Source: JAGSOU01 sp049974865
GTDB lineage: Bacteria; Pseudomonadota; Alphaproteobacteria; Rhodobacterales; Rhodobacteraceae
Length of the DNA: 64,000 nt
NCBI GenBank assembly: GCA_049974865.1
Contig: JBNGCX010000014.1
Span: forward strand, 6,207 to 70,206
Reading direction: 5' to 3'
Part shown: positions 25,607 to 33,930 of the stretch, in pieces
Layout: every line of letters begins with the position of its first letter
Position numbering within the stretch: position 1 is the stretch's first letter
The notes under the pieces: generated by a model
Seen by the model: only the letters and a program-made list of their open reading frames with translations
Told to the model about the DNA's origin: nothing
Database searches by the model: none
Position numbers and translations under genes: made by a program

Positions 25607-26557
25607 ATGAAAAAGGTTCTCTTTGCTACCACCGCACTGGTCGCTTCGACCGGCATCGCGGCAGCGGAAATCGAGTTCTCCGGCGGCGCCGAAATGGGCC
25701 TGGTCGGCGGCGACGCTTATGACAACCCGCTGACCGCCAACGACGAAGGCGATCTGGCGTTCCACAACGACATCTGGTTCTACGTGAACTTCTCGGGTGA
25801 GACCGACAACGGCCTGACCTTCGGCGCTCACATGGAGTTCGACGAGACCAACGGCGGCAAAGCCATCAACGGCGGCTGGGCCGGCGACAACGAGTCGGTC
25901 TTCATCTCGGGCGCCTTCGGCACCCTGACCCTGGGCGAAATCGACGGCGCCTACGACGCCGCGATGCAGGAAGTGGCCCTGGCAGCCGGCTCTCTCGCTG
26001 ACGACGAAACCGAACACGGCGGCTTCAACGGCAACAGCGGCCTGGACGGCATCTACGACGACCAGATCCTGCGCTACGACTACTCGTTCGGCGACTTCGC
26101 CTTCCACGTCTCGCTGGAAATGGACGACACCGGCGCTGGCGACGACAACTGGGCCCTGGGCTTCGAGTACGACGCCGATCTGGGCGGTGCCTCGGTGGGC
26201 TTCGGCCTCGGCTACCAGACCAACGACGCCATCGACGTCGTGGGTGTTTCGGTTGACGCCGACTTCGGCAACGGCTTCGAAGCTGCTGTGAACTACTCGC
26301 AGTTCGACCCGAACGGCCCCGGCAACAACATTGACCACATCGGTGTCGGCGTTGGCTACACCATGGACGCTCTGTCGATGGGCCTGAACTACGGTGAGTA
26401 CGACGCTCCGGGTGGCGACGTGTCGGGCTTCGGTCTGGCTGTCAACTACGACCTGGGCGGCGGCGCCGTCGTCAAGTTCGGCTACGGTTCGACCGACAAC
26501 CCGGCCGGCTTCACCGATGTCGAGTCCTACTCGCTGGGTATCGCAATGTCCTTCTAA
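25607..26557 (+). CDS. Outer-membrane porin (Rhodobacter type)
   Basis: General-diffusion porin of 316 aa. It has a signal peptide (MKKVLFATTALVASTGIAAA), alternating beta strands throughout, an acidic, glycine-rich composition, almost no cysteine, and a C-terminal phenylalanine (SYSLGIAMSF) used for Bam recognition. The region EVALAAGSLADDETEHGG is probably part of a constriction loop. Codon use is strongly biased to AAC, GAC, GGC and TTC, more than in neighbours, as expected for a highly expressed gene. GAGGGAAA precedes the ATG, and a strong terminator follows. Stands alone as a transcript. Confidence 0.93.
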   Translation: MKKVLFATTALVASTGIAAAEIEFSGGAEMGLVGGDAYDNPLTANDEGDLAFHNDIWFYVNFSGETDNGLTFGAHMEFDETNGGKAINGGWAGDNESVFISGAFGTLTLGEIDGAYDAAMQEVALAAGSLADDETEHGGFNGNSGLDGIYDDQILRYDYSFGDFAFHVSLEMDDTGAGDDNWALGFEYDADLGGASVGFGLGYQTNDAIDVVGVSVDADFGNGFEAAVNYSQFDPNGPGNNIDHIGVGVGYTMDALSMGLNYGEYDAPGGDVSGFGLAVNYDLGGGAVVKFGYGSTDNPAGFTDVESYSLGIAMSF

Positions 26558-26581
26558 TTCAGAAGAACATTCTTCTCAGGG

Positions 26582-26613
26582 AAGAGCGGGCCTTGTGCCC
26601 GCTCTTTTCTTTT
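26582..26613 (+). terminator. Strong terminator after the porin gene
   Basis: 10-bp stem AAGAGCGGGC (26582-26591) / GCCCGCTCTT (26597-26606), loop CTTGT, then TTCTTTT. It lies 25 bp after the porin stop codon. Confidence 0.95.
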
Positions 26614-26686
26614 GCGCGGCACGGTTCGACAATCGCCCAATGCCGTGCTAGCCAGCGCGCAGGATGATCTCGCAAGGACGTGCCCG

Positions 26687-28843
26687 ATGCTCCCGCTCAA
26701 TCCCAACCAGGTCAAACCGCTTTTCCAGGAGGCGCTGAAGCTGCAATCCAAGGGGCAACTGGACGCGGCAGAGCAACGCTACAAGGCCATTCTCGGGGTG
26801 GCGCCGAAACAGGCCGAGGTGCATTTCCAACTTGGCCGCATCGCCGCGGCGCGCAAGGAATACGACGCCGCGCTCGACCACTTGGCCCGCGCCCGCGACC
26901 TGAAACCCGCCGAGCCCGCGATCTGGCAGCAGATGGCCGAGGTGGTGGCGACCCTCGCCGACCCGGCCCGCACCCGCGCCTTTCTGGGTCAGGCGAAATC
27001 CGCCCGGCTGACGCCCAAGCTGCTGATGGCGCTGCAGCAGCGCCTGACCCCGCGCAGGGCCAGCTCGAAAATCGACATCGGGGACGCCCGGCCACAGGAC
27101 ATCCAGCAGGCGATCGACCTGCTGCGCAAGGGCCGGCCGGCCGAGGTCGAGGCCAGGGTCCGCGCCCTGCTCGCGCGGCACCCGAAGCTGCCGATCCTGT
27201 TCAATATCCTGGGCAACGCGCTGACCGCGCAGGGCAAGACGGCCGAGGCCCGCACGGCCTTCGAGTCGGCGCTGAAGCTGGACCCGGCCTATGGCGAGGC
27301 CCGCGATGCCTATGGCCGCCTGCTGATGCGGTCCGGCGACCTCGAGGGCGCCGTCGCCGCCTTCCGGCGCGTGCTGAAGGACCTGCCCGAATATGTTCCG
27401 GCGCTTGGCAATCTCGGGCTGGCCCTCTGCGCCAGGGGCGAGACGGAGGCCGGCGTGGTGGCCCTGCGCCACGCCCTGAAACGCGACCCGCGTCAGCCGG
27501 AAATTCGGCTGGCCTTGGGCACCAACCTGGTGGCCACCCGCGACGCCCCAGAGGCCGTCGCGGTGCTGCGCGAGGCGCTGCAGCAGGGCGACGACCGCGC
27601 GATCGTCCACATGCGCCTGGCCGAGGCGCTGGGCCGCGCCGGCGAGCGCGAGCAGGCGCTGGCGGAATTCGAGGCGACCCTCGCCAAGGCCCCCGACTGG
27701 GCCGAGGGGCACGCCGCCCGCGCCATCTACCTGCAATCGCTGGGCGAGTTCGCGGCCGCCGAGCGGGATTTCCGCAAGGCCATCGAACTCGAACCCGACA
27801 ATGGCGAGCATTACCGCACCTTCGGCGCCACCTACCGCTTCGCCGCCGATGACCCCCTGTTGGCGCAGATGGAGCGCTATTTCGACGACCCCTCGATCTC
27901 CGATGCCAGCCGAATGCATTTCGGCTTCGCGCTGGCCCGCGCGATGGAGCAGATCAAGGCCCATGACCGGGTGTTCACCTACCTGCGCCCCGCCAACGAC
28001 CTCATGACGCGGCGCTACCCCTTCGACATGGCCGCGCGGGAGCGCACGGTGGCCGGCACCAAGACGGCCTTCGCCGATACTGATTTCGCCGCCCGCCGGA
28101 TCGCGGGGGCCACCGATTACGCCCCCATCTTCGTCACCGGCATGCCGCGCTCCGGCACCACGCTGGTCGAGCAGATCCTCGCCAGCCATTCCCAGGTCAC
28201 CGGCCTGGGCGAGGTCGGCTATGCGGTGCCGCTGATTTCGCGCGCGATGCTCACCCCGGACGGCAAGGATTACGTCGCCTTCGACTCGCTGCCGGACGAG
28301 GCGATTCGCGGCTTCGGCGAGGATATCGCCGCCCACCTGCGTGCCCGCGCCCCGGACACGCCGCGCGCCACCGACAAGTCGATCCAGACCTACATGATGA
28401 TGGGCGCGATCAGGCTGGCCATGCCCAACGCCCGCTTCGTGCTGGTGCGGCGCGACCCGCGCGATCTGCTGTTCTCGATCTACAAGAATTTCTTCCGCGA
28501 GGGCACGCATACCTATGCCTACGACCTGCCCACGCTGGGCCGCTATTACCGGCTGTTCGAGGACATGATCGATTTCTGGCGCGAGAAGCTGCCGGGCGGT
28601 TTCCACGAGATCCAGTACGAGCAACTGGTCGCCAACCCCGAGGAGGAGACGCGCAAGCTGTTGGCGGCCTGCGACCTTGAATGGGAGGACCAGTGCCTGT
28701 CCTTCCACGAAAACAAGCGCCAGGTCTCGACGCTGAGCGTGCACCAGGTCCGCCAGCCGCTCTATGCCTCGTCCATGGCGGCGTGGAAACGGTATGAAAA
28801 AGAGCTGGCGCCGCTGATCGAGGCGCTGGGCGACATCGTCTGA
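26687..28843 (+). CDS. TPR-repeat sulfotransferase fusion protein
   Basis: A 718-aa two-part protein. Residues ~1-420 are tandem tetratricopeptide repeats (for example YKAILGVAPKQAEVHFQLGRIAAARKEYDAALDHL and VAAFRRVLKDLPEYVPALGNLGLAL). Residues ~475-710 form a PAPS-dependent sulfotransferase domain. The 5'-phosphosulfate loop TGMPRSGTTLVEQILASHS begins near residue 485, and the 3'-phosphate contact FVLVRRDPRDLLFSIYKNFF follows. The acceptor (protein, glycan or small molecule) is unknown; the repeats probably bind it. No signal peptide, so cytoplasmic. ATG 26687 chosen, with AAGGA eight bases before. Followed 10 bp later by the YggS gene. Confidence 0.88.
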   Translation: MLPLNPNQVKPLFQEALKLQSKGQLDAAEQRYKAILGVAPKQAEVHFQLGRIAAARKEYDAALDHLARARDLKPAEPAIWQQMAEVVATLADPARTRAFLGQAKSARLTPKLLMALQQRLTPRRASSKIDIGDARPQDIQQAIDLLRKGRPAEVEARVRALLARHPKLPILFNILGNALTAQGKTAEARTAFESALKLDPAYGEARDAYGRLLMRSGDLEGAVAAFRRVLKDLPEYVPALGNLGLALCARGETEAGVVALRHALKRDPRQPEIRLALGTNLVATRDAPEAVAVLREALQQGDDRAIVHMRLAEALGRAGEREQALAEFEATLAKAPDWAEGHAARAIYLQSLGEFAAAERDFRKAIELEPDNGEHYRTFGATYRFAADDPLLAQMERYFDDPSISDASRMHFGFALARAMEQIKAHDRVFTYLRPANDLMTRRYPFDMAARERTVAGTKTAFADTDFAARRIAGATDYAPIFVTGMPRSGTTLVEQILASHSQVTGLGEVGYAVPLISRAMLTPDGKDYVAFDSLPDEAIRGFGEDIAAHLRARAPDTPRATDKSIQTYMMMGAIRLAMPNARFVLVRRDPRDLLFSIYKNFFREGTHTYAYDLPTLGRYYRLFEDMIDFWREKLPGGFHEIQYEQLVANPEEETRKLLAACDLEWEDQCLSFHENKRQVSTLSVHQVRQPLYASSMAAWKRYEKELAPLIEALGDIV

Positions 28844-28853
28844 GGAGCAGGAC

Positions 28854-29516
28854 ATGGGACTGACGGAGATCAAGGAGCGAATCGCCAAGGCCGAGAAAGA
28901 GGCCGGGCGCGAGCCCGGCTCGGTGACGCTGATCGCGGTGTCCAAGGTGCAGCCGCTGGAACGGGTCGAGGCGGTGCTGGAACAGGGCCACCGCATCTTC
29001 GGCGAGAACCGCGTGCAGGAGGCGGCGGGCAAATGGCCCGATTTCAAGGCGCGGTTTGAAGGCGTCGAGCTGCACCTGATCGGGCCGCTTCAGACCAACA
29101 AGGCGCGCCAAGCGATGGAGTTGTTCGATGCCATCCATTCGGTCGACCGGCCGAAACTGGCCAAGACGCTGGCCCGGCTGGCGCAGGAACTGGGCCATTG
29201 CCCCGAACTGTTCATCCAGGTCAACACCGGCGAAGAGCCGCAGAAGGCCGGGATCCTGCCGGACGAGGCCGACGATTTCATCGCCGAATGCCGTGAACTG
29301 AACCTGCCCATCCGCGGGCTGATGTGCATTCCGCCGGTGGAGGAGGAGCCGTCGCTGCATTTTGCCCTGCTGGCCAAAATCGCGGCGCGCAACGGGCTGG
29401 AAGGCCTGTCGATGGGCATGAGCGGCGATTTCGAGCGCGCCGTCGCGCTGGGCGCCACGCATGTGCGCGTGGGTTCGGCCATCTTCGGCGAGCGCGATTA
29501 CGGCGACAAAACTTGA
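28854..29516 (+). CDS. YggS/PLPBP-family pyridoxal phosphate protein
   Basis: Pyridoxal-5'-phosphate homeostasis protein, a single-domain alanine-racemase-like barrel without known catalysis. The 220-aa sequence shows the PLP lysine in VTLIAVSKVQPLERV, FGENRVQEAAGKW, HLIGPLQTNKA, GLMCIPP and the phosphate-binding LSMGMSGDFERAVALGATHVRVGSAIFG. AGGAG precedes the ATG. Only 10 bp follow the sulfotransferase gene, so it is likely co-transcribed. Confidence 0.95.
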   Translation: MGLTEIKERIAKAEKEAGREPGSVTLIAVSKVQPLERVEAVLEQGHRIFGENRVQEAAGKWPDFKARFEGVELHLIGPLQTNKARQAMELFDAIHSVDRPKLAKTLARLAQELGHCPELFIQVNTGEEPQKAGILPDEADDFIAECRELNLPIRGLMCIPPVEEEPSLHFALLAKIAARNGLEGLSMGMSGDFERAVALGATHVRVGSAIFGERDYGDKT

Positions 29517-29724
29517 CCCGGGCGCCACGCTGTGTGACATAGCGGCCACGTCGCCGGTCGCAGTCGGACCGGCGGCGGTTCACGGATCGCGCCTTTCCAC
29601 GCGTGGTGCAGCCGTAGCAAAATATGCCATTTCTTGACGCTTGCGGGCCGGACGGCCCGATGCGCTGGCAGGCGGCCGGATAGGCGCGTGTCCACCCGAC
29701 AACCCTTTGTTGAAAGGAGGACAC

Positions 29725-30663
29725 ATGAACATTTCCGCCAAGAGCGACGAGTTCACACAGAGCGATGTCTACCCCTCGCGTCTTCCCCTGCAGGAGCAGG
29801 TGATCGAGCGGCGGGACCCCGTCCTGTGGTCCGAGTGGACCGAGGAGGCGCCGGTCTCCGAGGCGGAGGCCCGGCATTACCGTGAAAAGGGCTACCTGGT
29901 GCGGCGCGACCTGTTCACCGCGGACGAGGTCCGTGCCCTGATCGAAACCTCGGCCGAACTGCGCGGCGACACCACCGGGATCGACCGCGAGGACCTGGTG
30001 ACCGAGCCCGGGTCGGACGCGGTGCGGACGATCTTCCGCCTCGAATCGCACAGCAAGATGTTCGACCGCCTGGCCCGTGACGAGCGCTTGGCCGGCGTGG
30101 CCCGCTTCCTGCTGGGCGACGAGGTCTACATCCACCAGTCGCGCCTGAACTACAAACCCGGCTTCACCGGCAAGGAGTTCTACTGGCATTCCGATTTCGA
30201 GACCTGGCACGCCGAGGACGGCATGCCCCGGATGCGGGCGGTCTCGGCCTCGCTGCTGCTGACCGACAACAGCGCGCTGAACGGGCCTCTGATGCTGATG
30301 CCGGGCTCGCAGAACCAGTTCGTCGCCTGCGCCGGGGAAACGCCGGAGAACAACCACAAAAGCTCGCTCAAGGCGCAGAAGGTGGGTGTTCCTTCGCACA
30401 AGGCGCTGGAGAAGATGGCCGAGGAATTCGGTATCGACACCGCCACCGGCCCGGCGGGGACGCTGATCTTCTTCGACTGCAACACGATGCACGGCTCGAA
30501 CGGGAACATCACGCCCTTCCCGCGCTCAAACGCCTTCTTCGTGTTCAACGCGGTCTCCAACAGACTGACGGCGCCCTTCGCCGCGTCCAAGCCGCGGCCC
30601 GGGTTCCTGGCCCAACGCGGCACCCCCGAGCCGATCGCGCCGGTCGGCGGTTCGCTGGTGTAA
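29725..30663 (+). CDS. ectD: Ectoine hydroxylase EctD
   Basis: Fe(II)/2-oxoglutarate dioxygenase converting ectoine to 5-hydroxyectoine. The 312-aa protein carries the EctD signature YWHSDFETWHAEDGMP (153-168), iron ligands H155, D157 and H256 (NTMHGSNG), and the 2-oxoglutarate-binding PFPRSNAFFVFN with R267. The start has a near-perfect AAAGGAGG. None of ectA, ectB or ectC is within the window on either side, so hydroxyectoine would be made from ectoine produced by a distant locus or imported. The convergent transpeptidase gene follows after an inverted repeat. Confidence 0.95.
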   Translation: MNISAKSDEFTQSDVYPSRLPLQEQVIERRDPVLWSEWTEEAPVSEAEARHYREKGYLVRRDLFTADEVRALIETSAELRGDTTGIDREDLVTEPGSDAVRTIFRLESHSKMFDRLARDERLAGVARFLLGDEVYIHQSRLNYKPGFTGKEFYWHSDFETWHAEDGMPRMRAVSASLLLTDNSALNGPLMLMPGSQNQFVACAGETPENNHKSSLKAQKVGVPSHKALEKMAEEFGIDTATGPAGTLIFFDCNTMHGSNGNITPFPRSNAFFVFNAVSNRLTAPFAASKPRPGFLAQRGTPEPIAPVGGSLV

Positions 30664-30675
30664 GGGGACCGGCGG

Positions 30676-30718
30676 CGTGCTCTTCGGTTCATGCGGCGGC
30701 ATGAATCGGAAGAGCACG
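30676..30718. repeat. Long inverted repeat between convergent genes
   Basis: Outer arms CGTGCTCTTC (30676-30685) / GAAGAGCACG pair perfectly over 10 bp and inner arms TTCATGC/GCATGAA over 7 bp, separated by a small internal loop, with a GGCG apex. It fills most of the 56-bp gap between ectD and the YkuD gene. There is no T run, so any terminator role on either strand would be non-canonical. Confidence 0.75.
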
Positions 30719-30719
30719 T

Positions 30720-31217
30720 TCACGGCCTGACGATCAGCCTCGTGCCGGGGCCGATCCGCCGCGCCAGCCACAGCAGGTCCGCGGGCGACAGGGCCACGCA
30801 GCCTTCAGTGGGATGGCGCGGCTTGCGCCAGCGATGCATGAAGATGGCCGAGCCGCGCCCCTTCTCGGCACGGGGCCAGTTCCAGTCGGTCAGGATCACC
30901 AGGTCATAGAGGCGGTCGGCGCGGTGCAGGCTTTCGTGACCAAACGGATGCGGCGCGCGGACGAGGTGGTTGTAGGCCGGATCGTTCAGGTCATCCGACC
31001 ACAGGTCGCGTGGGCCGATGGGCCGGGCCCAGTCCGTGGGACGGGGCATGCGGTCGGGACGGTAGAGCATCCCCACGATCCGGTGCGTGCCCACGGGTGT
31101 CGCCCCGTCGCCCTCGCGCTTGTCGGCCGTGATCCCGCCGCGCCCGATGGAACAAGGCAGGCGCCGGCCCAGGAATCGCAGGCCCATGGGGGTGAGCACC
31201 AGGTCGGACGGGCTCAC
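30720..31217 (-). CDS. L,D-transpeptidase (YkuD-domain) protein
   Basis: A 165-aa YkuD-fold protein of the COG3786 type. Family members form 3-3 cross-links in peptidoglycan or attach proteins to it. The catalytic motif reads HRWRKPRHPTEGCVAL (Cys near residue 141), with TEGC in place of the more common SHGC. Other core segments are GDGATPVGTHRI and LYDLVILTDWNW. There is no visible signal peptide, odd for a periplasmic enzyme. The start overlaps the ribA stop by 4 bp (ATGA), so translation is probably coupled. Confidence 0.87.
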   Translation of the reverse strand: MSPSDLVLTPMGLRFLGRRLPCSIGRGGITADKREGDGATPVGTHRIVGMLYRPDRMPRPTDWARPIGPRDLWSDDLNDPAYNHLVRAPHPFGHESLHRADRLYDLVILTDWNWPRAEKGRGSAIFMHRWRKPRHPTEGCVALSPADLLWLARRIGPGTRLIVRP

Positions 31218-32305
31218 AGCAGATGCCCCGACTTGCGTTTTTTGGTGGCGAGGTAATGGGCGTTGAACCGGGTGTGCCCCACCTTCAGCGGCACGCGTTC
31301 GGTGACGGCGATGCCGTGCTCTTCCATCCGCTCCACCTTGGCGGGGTTGTTGGTCATCAGCCGCACCGCCGAAAAGCCCATGTCGCGCAGGATCTCGGCG
31401 CCGATGCGGAAGTCGCGCTCGTCATCCTCGAAGCCAAGGCGGTGGTTGGCCTCCACCGTGTCGAAACCCTGGTCTTGCAGCGAATAGGCGCGCATCTTGT
31501 TGGCCAGCCCGATGCCGCGTCCCTCCTGGTTGAGATAGAGCAGCACGCCCGCGCCCTCCTCGCCCATCTGGGCCAGCGCCGCGCGCAGCTGCGGGCCGCA
31601 GTCGCATTTGAGCGAGCCCAGAACGTCGCCGGTGAAACAGGCCGAATGCAACCGCGCCAGCACAGGCTTGTCCCGCGGCGGCGTGCCGATCTCGATCGCG
31701 TAATGTTCCTCGGCGCCGTCCTCGGGGCGGAAGATGTGCAGCCGGCCGGCCTCGGCGGCCTCCATCGGCAGGCGGGCATCGGCCACGGGGAAAAGCGGGC
31801 TGGTCTCGTCCAAAACGGTGCGGGCGGCCGTTGCGCTGAGACAGGTCAGGCCGAAGCGCGCGGCAAGCGCGGTACCGTCCTCGACGTCCAGAAGGAGGGC
31901 GGCGGGCAAAAGGCGCGCGGCCTTGGCAATGGCGAGGGCGGTGCGGGCCAGCGTTTCGTCGCCGCCGCGCAGGGTTTGCAGCGGACCTTTCATGGGGACG
32001 TTCAGGTCATCCGCCGGGTCGGCCACGGCCTGGATCCAGGTGCTGCCCACATCGGGGGGCAGAACGACCCGGGCGACGTGATCGGAATAGGCGCGCGCCT
32101 TAAGCGTCGCGGCCCGGCGCGGGGTGATGGCCAGCACCGGCGCCCCGCCCAGCCCGCGGATATCGGCCAGCCGCTCGTCGTCCAGCGTTTCGGCCGCGGC
32201 GACCAGCGCCGCCGCCCCCTCGACCGTCAGAACGATGGGCACGCCCATGCGCAGGTCGGCGCGGGCGCGGGCCAGCAATTCGACGATATTCGGAAGAAGG
32301 CTCAT
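31214..32305 (-). CDS. ribA: GTP cyclohydrolase II with degenerate RibB-like N-domain
   Basis: First step of riboflavin synthesis from GTP. Residues ~170-363 are a complete RibA domain: zinc ligands C223, C234 and C236 (CFTGDVLGSLKCDCG), NQEGRGIGL, RLGFEDDERDF, and LMTNNPAKV. Residues 1-165 align in outline with DHBP synthase RibB (RADLRMGVPIVL ... AAE ... GGAPVLAITPRRAATL), but the RibB active-site acidic run DDEDRENEGD is replaced by TVEGAAAL. The N-domain is therefore probably inactive and structural. ATG 32305 has AGGA close upstream. Divergent from the cenR-like gene. Confidence 0.92.
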   Translation of the reverse strand: MSLLPNIVELLARARADLRMGVPIVLTVEGAAALVAAAETLDDERLADIRGLGGAPVLAITPRRAATLKARAYSDHVARVVLPPDVGSTWIQAVADPADDLNVPMKGPLQTLRGGDETLARTALAIAKAARLLPAALLLDVEDGTALAARFGLTCLSATAARTVLDETSPLFPVADARLPMEAAEAGRLHIFRPEDGAEEHYAIEIGTPPRDKPVLARLHSACFTGDVLGSLKCDCGPQLRAALAQMGEEGAGVLLYLNQEGRGIGLANKMRAYSLQDQGFDTVEANHRLGFEDDERDFRIGAEILRDMGFSAVRLMTNNPAKVERMEEHGIAVTERVPLKVGHTRFNAHYLATKKRKSGHLL

Positions 32306-32466
32306 GGCATCCTGCAACAAAAGACCCGCATGATGTAGGCCAGACTGAAGGAAAATGAAACATTTGCCGCGCATCCGACACGTCCGCGTGAAATGATGGC
32401 GCGAAATCTTGTCGCGCGGGCGCGGCGCGATCATCTCTTGTCCGGCAAAACCGAAGGGAGGGCCAC

Positions 32467-33153
32467 ATGGGCAACCTGAAGAAGATCCTGCTTGTCGACG
32501 ACGACGACGACCTGCGCGAGGCGCTGAGCGAACAGCTGGTCATGACCGAGGATTTCGACGTGTTCGAGGCCGGCAGCGGCTCGGAGGCGATGGAAAAGGC
32601 CAAGGCCGGGATCTACGACCTGGTGATCCTCGACGTGGGTCTGCCTGACACCGACGGGCGCGAGCTGTGCCGCGTGATGCGCAAGCAGGGCGTCAAGTGC
32701 CCGATCCTGATGCTGACCGGCCATGACAGCGATTCCGACACCATCCTGGGGCTGGACGCGGGCGCCAACGACTACGTGACCAAGCCTTTCAAGTTTCCGG
32801 TCCTTCTGGCCCGGATCCGCGCCCAGCTGCGCCAGCACGAGCAGTCCGAGGATGCCGTGTTCCAGCTTGGCCCCTATACCTTCAAGCCGGCGATGAAGAT
32901 GCTGATCGACGAGGCCGAGCGCAAGATCCGCCTGACCGAGAAGGAAACCAACATCCTGAAATACCTCTACCGCGCCACCGAGGGCGTGGTGCCGCGCGAC
33001 GTGCTGCTGCACGAGGTCTGGGGCTACAACGCGGGCGTCACCACCCACACGCTGGAGACCCATATCTACCGCCTGCGCCAGAAGATCGAACCCGATCCGT
33101 CCAACGCGCGGCTGCTGGTGACCGAAAGCGGCGGATATCGTTTGGTGGCGTGA
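32467..33153 (+). CDS. cenR: OmpR-family response regulator, CenR-like
   Basis: A 228-aa response regulator. The receiver domain has acidic pocket DDDDD (11-15), phospho-acceptor D56 (VILDVGLPDTDG), T84 and K106 (YVTKPF). The winged-helix output domain (residues 125-228) contains IRLTEKETNILKYLYRA, HEVWGYNAGVTTHTLETHIYRLRQKIE and SGGYRLVA. Sequence as I recall it matches the CenR group of alphaproteobacteria, regulators of envelope and division genes; the symbol rests on that resemblance. No histidine kinase is adjacent. A terminator follows 115 bp downstream. Confidence 0.85.
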   Translation: MGNLKKILLVDDDDDLREALSEQLVMTEDFDVFEAGSGSEAMEKAKAGIYDLVILDVGLPDTDGRELCRVMRKQGVKCPILMLTGHDSDSDTILGLDAGANDYVTKPFKFPVLLARIRAQLRQHEQSEDAVFQLGPYTFKPAMKMLIDEAERKIRLTEKETNILKYLYRATEGVVPRDVLLHEVWGYNAGVTTHTLETHIYRLRQKIEPDPSNARLLVTESGGYRLVA

Positions 33154-33266
33154 CTTGTAATTCACGCGATTTGAACCAGATCAAGTCGGGCCGACCGTGC
33201 GCTTGGTATGGTTGGACAGGTTCCCGCGCATGTCCGGGTGACGACATGCACCTCCCTGTTGGACTG

Positions 33267-33294
33267 GTCCGGGCCTCGTGCCCGGACTTTTTTT
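33267..33294 (+). terminator. Terminator downstream of the cenR-like gene
   Basis: Perfect 8-bp stem GTCCGGGC (33267-33274) / GCCCGGAC (33280-33287), loop CTCGT, then seven T. The last T is also part of the stop codon of the convergent gene. It lies 114 bp after the cenR stop, leaving room for a short 3' RNA. Confidence 0.94.
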
Positions 33295-33809
33295 CAGGAT
33301 CCGGGCACGGTGGCGCGGAAGCTGCCGTTCAGGGTGATCGTGCGGCTGTCGTCGGTGGTCTGGCGCATGATGTCGTCGCTATAGGCGGCCGTGGCGGCGA
33401 AATGGCCCTCGATATGCAGCGTGTCATCCTTCACCTCGACCGCGTCGAGGCTGACCTGCGTCGCGCCATCGGTGGTCGCCAGGTAGCCGCCGCCATAGCC
33501 GTCTTCCAGATATTGCAGCGTCGCATCGGCCACGGATGGCGTTCCACCCAGGGTGATCAGGCTGAAATCGATCAGAAGCGCGCCCTTGACCGCGGTGATG
33601 CTGTCGTCGGTCGGATGGCCGAACAGGCTCACGGCATTCATTCCGCGCATGATCTGGGCAAAGTCGCTCTGGCTCTCGCCGTCCTGCGCGGTGAGATACC
33701 AGGTCCGGGCCTGGCCATCGACCGTGGCCTCGATCGTGCCGAGCAGGTCCTGGGCCGTCGCGCCGGCGGGCACGAGGAAAAGGGCAAGGGCCAATCCGGT
33801 CAGTTTCAT
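33294..33809 (-). CDS. Exported hypothetical protein
   Basis: A 171-aa secreted protein with signal peptide MKLTGLALALFLVPAGATA and a mature beta-rich domain (GTIEATVDGQARTWYLTAQDG ... DSRTITLNGSFRATVPGS) rich in Asp, Thr and Gly, without cysteine. GGAGG seven bases before ATG 33809 decides the start; the open frame goes on to 33836. Family not recognised. It stands alone, convergent to the cenR-like gene and divergent from xthA. Confidence 0.75.
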   Translation of the reverse strand: MKLTGLALALFLVPAGATAQDLLGTIEATVDGQARTWYLTAQDGESQSDFAQIMRGMNAVSLFGHPTDDSITAVKGALLIDFSLITLGGTPSVADATLQYLEDGYGGGYLATTDGATQVSLDAVEVKDDTLHIEGHFAATAAYSDDIMRQTTDDSRTITLNGSFRATVPGS

Positions 33810-33930
33810 GAAATACCTCCAAGAAAATTCGGCCAAAGCCTAGCAGCGTGACCCGGGGACACAAGCGCCGGGTTGAGGACCGGCGGCACAGAGCCTAGTT
33901 TGGCGCGACCCCGTTGAGGAGACCCGATAC

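Noticed and set aside
33160..33190. tRNA-like T-loop sequence (TTGAACC region) on the minus strand
   Set aside because: No acceptor, D or anticodon stems can be built around it.
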